Shown here: positions 60,073 to 64,000 of the stretch, piece after piece
How positions within the stretch are numbered: position 1 is the first letter of the stretch
How the letters are laid out: every line of letters starts with the position of its first letter
Source of the DNA: DSWT01 sp035420085
GTDB lineage: Bacteria; Chloroflexota; Anaerolineae; B4-G1; SLSP01
Direction of reading: 5' to 3'
DNA length: 64,000 bases
Assembly (NCBI GenBank): GCA_035420085.1
Contig: DAOLUH010000007.1
Location: 72,408-136,407, forward strand
Notes under the pieces: generated by a model
What the model was told of the DNA's origin: nothing
Database searches by the model: none
What the model saw: the letters and a program-made list of their open reading frames with translations, nothing else
Position numbers and translations under genes: made by a program

Positions 60073-60599
60073 ACCTCGCTATTCTCGACAACCGCTTCTA
60101 CATCTGTCCCATCACGCATGATGAACTGGACGCTGTCCTCGACGTGTACCGGCAGTGCGAGGATTTCCTGGCGTTGGGGCCGGTGGCGACCGCCTCGATG
60201 GCGATGGTGGTGCAGGACATCGAAATCTCGCAACATGAGGGCGGCATCTTCTGTGGCATCTATACCACGGATGAAACCACGGCTGAAACCACGGATGGGA
60301 AAATGATCGGGGTGGTGGACTACGTTCCACGCGGTTTTGAGGGCGACCCGCATCTGGCGCATCTTTCGCTGCTTATGATTGCTGCGCCTTTTCGCCAGCA
60401 GGGGGTGGGGAAGGCTGTTGTCGAAGCGATTGAGCAGGAGATCACGAAAGACGCGCAGATAACGGCGATTCTGGCGGGCGTCCAGGTGAACAATCCGGCA
60501 GCCATCCAATTCTGGCAACAGCGCGGCTACCACATCGTCAGCGGCCCGACGTTGATGCCCGATCAGACGACGGTGTTTGGGTTACGGAAGCGTTGTTAG
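60069..60599 (+). CDS. GNAT family acetyltransferase with repeat-derived insert
   Basis: A 176-residue protein with the acetyl-CoA loop IAAPFRQQGVGKAVVEAIEQ and closing motif VNNPAAIQFWQQRGYHIV. It overlaps the epimerase stop by 4 nt, so it belongs to the cell-wall peptide operon and may acetylate an amino acid or dipeptide released there. Residues about 66-77 (TTDETTAETTDG) are encoded by three 12-bp repeats. Confidence 0.82.
   Translation: MNLAILDNRFYICPITHDELDAVLDVYRQCEDFLALGPVATASMAMVVQDIEISQHEGGIFCGIYTTDETTAETTDGKMIGVVDYVPRGFEGDPHLAHLSLLMIAAPFRQQGVGKAVVEAIEQEITKDAQITAILAGVQVNNPAAIQFWQQRGYHIVSGPTLMPDQTTVFGLRKRC
60263..60299. repeat. ACCACGGATGAA repeat inside the acetyltransferase gene
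   Basis: Three 12-bp units (ACCACGGATGAA, ACCACGGCTGAA, ACCACGGATGGG) lie in frame between two beta strands. The CACGGATGAA core is the unit of the intergenic hairpin at 61718-61787. Confidence 0.75.
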
Positions 60600-60631
60600 T
60601 GTGTTTATCTTTCCTGGGTAAAATCAGAACC

Positions 60632-61768
60632 ATGCCATTCGACTTCGATCCCCAACGCTATCCGATCACGCCTGGCTGTTACCTGATGCGGGATGCGGGA
60701 GGGCGCGTCATCTACGTAGGCAAAGCCAAGAACCTGCGCCGCCGGTTGGCGTCGTACTTCCGCCCCAACCAGCGCCGCAAGACGTGGCGCGATCACCGGA
60801 TGGATCGGCTCGTTGCGGTGGTCGCGGCGATTGACGTGATTCTGGTCAACAACGAAATGGAGAGCCTGGTGCTCGAAAACAATCTCATCAAGCATCATCA
60901 TCCGCGCTTCAACCGGATGTTGATGCCGGAGGATACCGGCTATCACTACATCGTGTTGACCAACGAGCCGCTGCCGCGCTTGCTGCCCTACCGCAAGCAG
61001 CGCGTCAACAAGGCGCTCGCCGGCCAGGAGGTTGAGCAACGCCTCGGTCCGTATCTGAGCCGCGAATCCCGCGATGGGTTGTTGACGTATGTGGCGGATC
61101 ACTTCGGCTTGCGGACGTGCCAGCCATTGGCGACGCGCATCTGTCTGCGCTATCATTTGAAGGCGTGCGGCGGCATCTGCGAAAAACGCGTATCGGTGGA
61201 CGAATACGCCGCCGCTGTACAAGAGGCGCTCGCTTTTTTGGCGCGTCCTCACGCAGATCTGGTCGCCGATATGCGCGCGGAGATGGCGGCCTGCGCGGAA
61301 CGGTTGGAGTTCGAGCGGGCGCAGCGCATCAAGGAGCAAATGCTCGCGTTGGAAGCCACGCTGCAGCCGCAAATCGTGGAGCGCGATGTCGAGTATGACC
61401 AGGACGTGGTGTACTTTGGGCCAGACGCGGCGCGTTATACACTCGTGGCGACGATCCGCAAGGGGGCGCTGCTCGGTGTGGCACTCTGTCCTCTGGATGC
61501 GCTGGCTGCGTATCACCAGGCCTGCCGCGATTTTCTGCTGGCGCGTTATGGCCGTTCCGGGCCGGAGGAAGTGCTTTGCAATGCGCCGGGCGAGGTGGCG
61601 GCTGCGTTCGTTGCTCAGACGGACAAAAGACGGTTGCGCGTTCCCATCACTGGCGTTGAACAAGAACTGCTGGAGCTGTGCCATTTGAACTACGAGTATC
61701 AGATCAAAACATCAGGGCACACGGATGAACACGGAACACACGGATTTTCTAAAGGAAAAAATCCGTAG
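60632..61768 (+). CDS. UvrC-like GIY-YIG nuclease lacking the second nuclease half
   Basis: A 378-residue protein matching the N-terminal half of UvrC: PGCYLMRDAGGRVIYVGKAK is the GIY-YIG catalytic domain, followed by the Cys-bearing region (CLRYHLKACGGICEKRVSVD) and a UVR helix pair (LEFERAQRIKEQMLALE). The RNase H-like and HhH domains of UvrC are absent, so it resembles Cho, which makes the 3' incision only. The last about 17 residues (TSGHTDEHGTHGFSKGK...) and the stop codon come from a tandem repeat. ATG 60632 is chosen by family alignment. It may be coupled to the gene before it. Confidence 0.85.
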   Translation: MPFDFDPQRYPITPGCYLMRDAGGRVIYVGKAKNLRRRLASYFRPNQRRKTWRDHRMDRLVAVVAAIDVILVNNEMESLVLENNLIKHHHPRFNRMLMPEDTGYHYIVLTNEPLPRLLPYRKQRVNKALAGQEVEQRLGPYLSRESRDGLLTYVADHFGLRTCQPLATRICLRYHLKACGGICEKRVSVDEYAAAVQEALAFLARPHADLVADMRAEMAACAERLEFERAQRIKEQMLALEATLQPQIVERDVEYDQDVVYFGPDAARYTLVATIRKGALLGVALCPLDALAAYHQACRDFLLARYGRSGPEEVLCNAPGEVAAAFVAQTDKRRLRVPITGVEQELLELCHLNYEYQIKTSGHTDEHGTHGFSKGKNP

Positions 61769-61787
61769 AATCCGTAAAATCCGTGTA
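61718..61787. repeat. CACGGAT repeat hairpin overlapping the UvrC-like 3' end
   Basis: CACACGGATGAACACGGAAC and one more unit (61718-61748) face AAAAATCCGTAGAATCCGTA and one more unit (61757-61787). The TAG stop of the UvrC-like gene (61766-61768) is in the right arm. Confidence 0.88.
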
Positions 61788-61819
61788 CAATAACTGCGTT
61801 GCTTTCTCAAGGGTGGGCT

Positions 61820-62245
61820 ATGGGAGAAGTTCTTGTTGCTGAACAATTGCCGAGCGCGGCGCAGTATAACCAGTTGCGCGCGGCGGTTGGGTGGGGCGAG
61901 TACGAAGAAGCGGTTATTGAGCAGTCGTTGCCCAACACGCTGTATTGCCTGTGTGCATTCGTAGATGGCGACCTGGTGGGAATGGCGCGCGTCATCGGGG
62001 ATGGCGGGATGGTGTACTACATCCAGGATGTGATCGTGCTGCCCGCGTACCAGCATCAGGGGATCGGCACGCAGATGATGGGCCGGGTGATGACCTACAT
62101 CCGCGCTCACGCCAGCCACAACACGATCATTGGTTTGATGGCTGCGTGTGGTAAGGAGCCGTTCTACGAGAAATACGGCTTCACCCGCCGCCCTACCGAG
62201 CGGCTGGGCGCGGGGATGACGATGTTCTGGCGCGAGGACGTCTAA
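61820..62245 (+). CDS. GNAT family acetyltransferase
   Basis: A 141-residue protein with IQDVIVLPAYQHQGIGTQMM (acetyl-CoA loop) and ACGKEPFYEKYGFTRRPTER. It resembles the small-molecule GNATs of the ElaA/PhnO kind. The substrate is unknown. ATG 61820 is preferred to TTG 61799, although its ribosome site (GGGTGGG) is weak. Confidence 0.82.
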   Translation: MGEVLVAEQLPSAAQYNQLRAAVGWGEYEEAVIEQSLPNTLYCLCAFVDGDLVGMARVIGDGGMVYYIQDVIVLPAYQHQGIGTQMMGRVMTYIRAHASHNTIIGLMAACGKEPFYEKYGFTRRPTERLGAGMTMFWREDV

Positions 62246-62318
62246 ACGTTGGAACGTTCCGACGTTCGAACGTTTCATGACTGACTATCCGACAACTTGA
62301 CTAACGACTATCAGACTG
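62246..62318. repeat. AACGTTC and GACTAAC degenerate repeats
   Basis: ACGTTGGAACGTTCCGACGT and TCGAACGTTTC, then ATGACTGACTATCCGACAAC and related GACTA units, fill the gap between the acetyltransferase and the GH1 ribosome site. The first part shares CGTTGGAACGTTCC with 41573-41590. Confidence 0.65.
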
Positions 62319-62332
62319 CAAGGAGGCTGATG

Positions 62333-63688
62333 ATGACCGAAGAGCGTATCGTTTTTCCGCAGGATTTCGTCTGGGGCGCGGCGACGGCGGCGTACCAGAT
62401 TGAGGGGGCGTGGGATGAGGACGGGCGCGGCGAGTCGGTGTGGGATCGCTTTGCGCACACGCCGGGGCGGGTGTTGCACGGGCATACCGGCGACGTGGCG
62501 TGCGAGCACTATCACCGCTGGCGCGAGGATGTGGGCTTGATGCGCGATCTGGGCCTGCACGCCTATCGCTTCTCGATCAGTTGGCCGCGCCTGTTGCCCA
62601 CCGGCCGGGGGGCGGTGAACCAAAAGGGCGTGGACTTCTACAGCCGTCTGGTGGATGCACTGTTGGAGGTCGGGATTCAGCCGTTTGCGACGCTCTTCCA
62701 CTGGGATTTGCCGCAGGTGTTGCAGGATGCGGGCGGTTGGTGTAATCGGGCCACCGCCGAGGCTTTCGCCGAGTATACCGATGTCGCCGGGCGCGCGTTG
62801 GGCGACCGGGTGAAGCGCTGGATGACGCTCAATGAGCCGCAGGCCGTGTTAGGCGCGGGGCACGAGCACGCCTGGCACGCGCCCGGCTTGAACGACCCGG
62901 CGAGTGTGCCGGTGGTGGCGCATCACATGATGCTGGCCCATGGCTGGTCGACATCTGTGTTACGCAGCACGGCGCCCGGCGCGGAAGTGGGCATCGCGTT
63001 GGATATCTGGCCGCAGGAACCGGCATCGGGCAGCAATGCCGACGCCCGTTTGAGCCAGTGGCGAGACTGCCTCGCCAATCGCCGCTTCCTGGATGTAATT
63101 TTCGGACGCGGCTATCCGGCGGAACTGGAGGCACATTATCGCCGCCTGGGATATTGGCCGGAAGGCGCGGATGACTTCGTGAAAGATGGCGACCTGGCGG
63201 CGATTGCTGTCCCGCTGGATTTCCTGGGGATCAATCACTACTCGCGCAACGTCGTGCGCGATCACGATGCGCCGGATAATCTGCCGCCGACGGTGGTGGC
63301 GGGCAACAAAACCGATATAGGGTGGGAGGTCTATCCCAACGGATTGTATACGGTTCTGCTGCGCATCTCGCGCGAGTACGGACCGTGCAAAATTTACATC
63401 ACCGAAAACGGCGCCAGCTACAGCGACGCGCCCGGCCCCGACGGCCAGGTGCACGACGCGCGCCGGTTGGAATATCTGCGGCACTACTTTACGGCGGCGC
63501 ACCGTGCGATTCAAGATGGCGTGCCGCTGGCGGGGTATTTCGTCTGGTCATTGCTGGATAACTTTGAGTGGGCGGCGGGGTACACGCAGCGTTTTGGCAT
63601 CGTGTGGGTGGATTATCAGACACAGCAGCGGATTTTGAAGGATAGCGCTTTGTGGTACCGGCAGGTGATCGCAAACAACGGCTTCTAG
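62333..63688 (+). CDS. Beta-glucosidase (GH1)
   Basis: A 451-residue GH1 enzyme. DFVWGAATAAYQIEGAWDED is the family N-terminus, the acid/base Glu is in TLNEPQAV (near residue 167) and the nucleophile in YITENGASY (near 355). It ends SLLDNFEWAAGYTQRFGIVW. It releases glucose or other beta-linked sugars in the cytoplasm, as no signal peptide is present. AGGAGG lies 6 nt before the second of two adjacent ATGs (62333). Confidence 0.95.
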   Translation: MTEERIVFPQDFVWGAATAAYQIEGAWDEDGRGESVWDRFAHTPGRVLHGHTGDVACEHYHRWREDVGLMRDLGLHAYRFSISWPRLLPTGRGAVNQKGVDFYSRLVDALLEVGIQPFATLFHWDLPQVLQDAGGWCNRATAEAFAEYTDVAGRALGDRVKRWMTLNEPQAVLGAGHEHAWHAPGLNDPASVPVVAHHMMLAHGWSTSVLRSTAPGAEVGIALDIWPQEPASGSNADARLSQWRDCLANRRFLDVIFGRGYPAELEAHYRRLGYWPEGADDFVKDGDLAAIAVPLDFLGINHYSRNVVRDHDAPDNLPPTVVAGNKTDIGWEVYPNGLYTVLLRISREYGPCKIYITENGASYSDAPGPDGQVHDARRLEYLRHYFTAAHRAIQDGVPLAGYFVWSLLDNFEWAAGYTQRFGIVWVDYQTQQRILKDSALWYRQVIANNGF

Positions 63689-63725
63689 TGATTTTTGCTG
63701 ATTACCTTGATGATTTCGTAACGCC

Positions 63726-64000
63726 TCAGTCGTCAGTTTCGGGAATTGGCAAGCTGGCGGCTAACAGAGCGCGATGTTCGGGAATTTGATGCAAAAATTG
63801 TTCTGCTACGGGCGTGGGCAACCAGGCCGCTTGTGTCTGTAAAAATGTCTGCGCGCGTGACAATATCGTTTGGGCGCGCGGATCGCCCAGAGCGCGCAAG
63901 GTCTGGTAGCAGTGCAAATGCACGCGCGAGGGACGCACCACGCCAGCCGGCAACGGTTCGCGTTCCAAAGCAGCCAGGGCTTGGTCAAGCAGCGAATACG
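63726..64000 (-). CDS. C-terminus of a TPR-type protein, start beyond the right edge
   Basis: The minus strand is open from the right edge to the stop at 63726, about 91 codons. The segment RVHLHCYQTLRALGDPRAQT, ILSRAQTFLQTQAAWL and FLHQIPEHRALLAA is typical of the last tetratricopeptide repeats of large AAA-ATPase/guanylate-cyclase or BTAD-type regulators in Chloroflexota. The N-terminal domains are outside the window. Confidence 0.7.
   Translation of the reverse strand, partial: YSLLDQALAALEREPLPAGVVRPSRVHLHCYQTLRALGDPRAQTILSRAQTFLQTQAAWLPTPVAEQFLHQIPEHRALLAASLPIPETDD

Overview
The window is a bacterial chromosome segment of roughly 58-60% GC with strong AGGAGG-type ribosome sites, and most genes are in short same-strand runs. 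The gene content suggests a Chloroflexota (Anaerolineae/Caldilineae-like) bacterium. The pointers are an N-terminal effector-associated-type domain joined to a propeller, a PQQ-propeller lipoprotein inside the rpmH-rnpA-yidD-yidC-khpB cluster, a one-polypeptide FtsW/PBP protein, many GNAT and TPR/HEAT proteins, and a four-helix-bundle gene cassette. No 16S rRNA or other phylogenetic marker was examined, so this is an inference. There are no transposases, phage genes or CRISPR arrays.

Layout. 1-2830 (minus): an operon of a membrane propeller protein with two or three unknown proteins, running off the left edge. 2936-6440 (plus): acetyltransferases, a GH4 glycosidase and a 2H phosphoesterase. 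6466-8340: a type II restriction-modification locus with a frameshifted endonuclease, an intact methylase and a Phd-type antitoxin. 8358-16075 (plus): an FAD oxidoreductase, a fused membrane/spermidine-synthase protein, oligogalacturonate lyase, IolB and a GH106-like glycosidase. With GH4 upstream, GH140 at 23.5 kb and GH1 at 62.3 kb this points to use of pectin and plant polysaccharides. 16085-23197: an orphan OppD, a decayed small gene pair, two paralogous zinc-ribbon membrane proteins, a lysoplasmalogenase, a MoaD-like protein, a creatininase-like protein and an EFR1-type ferredoxin. 25.9-31.5 kb (plus): the conserved rpmH-rnpA-yidD-propeller-yidC-khpB run followed by a PfkB kinase and ParA, typical of origin-proximal DNA, although dnaA is not in the window.

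31.6-41.6 kb (minus): an orphan response regulator with a membrane STAND-like/HEAT protein, an FtsW-PBP fusion whose transpeptidase motifs are degenerate, MtnP, two hypothetical genes and LigA. 42.2-46.8 kb: HicBA and a two-gene ABC exporter split by a four-helix-bundle gene. 47.1-50.8 kb: a membrane protein, tRNA-Arg(CCT), MtnA (with MtnP, the two central steps of methylthioadenosine salvage), an orphan Flp-like pilin and a GH18-like protein. 50.9-55.9 kb (minus): Mfd, Pth and a secreted Ig-like protein. 56.1-63.7 kb (plus): PspC, then a peptidoglycan-peptide recycling operon (alpha/beta hydrolase-NlpC/P60 fusion, Ala-Glu epimerase, GNAT), a half-length UvrC and a GH1 glycosidase. The right edge cuts a TPR-type protein.

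The most distinctive feature of the window is a set of degenerate short tandem repeats (about 7-10 bp units, different at each site) between genes. Several start exactly at a stop codon and supply it. They carry stop codons in the sense direction, some fold into long hairpins, and some lie in frame inside or at the ends of coding regions.
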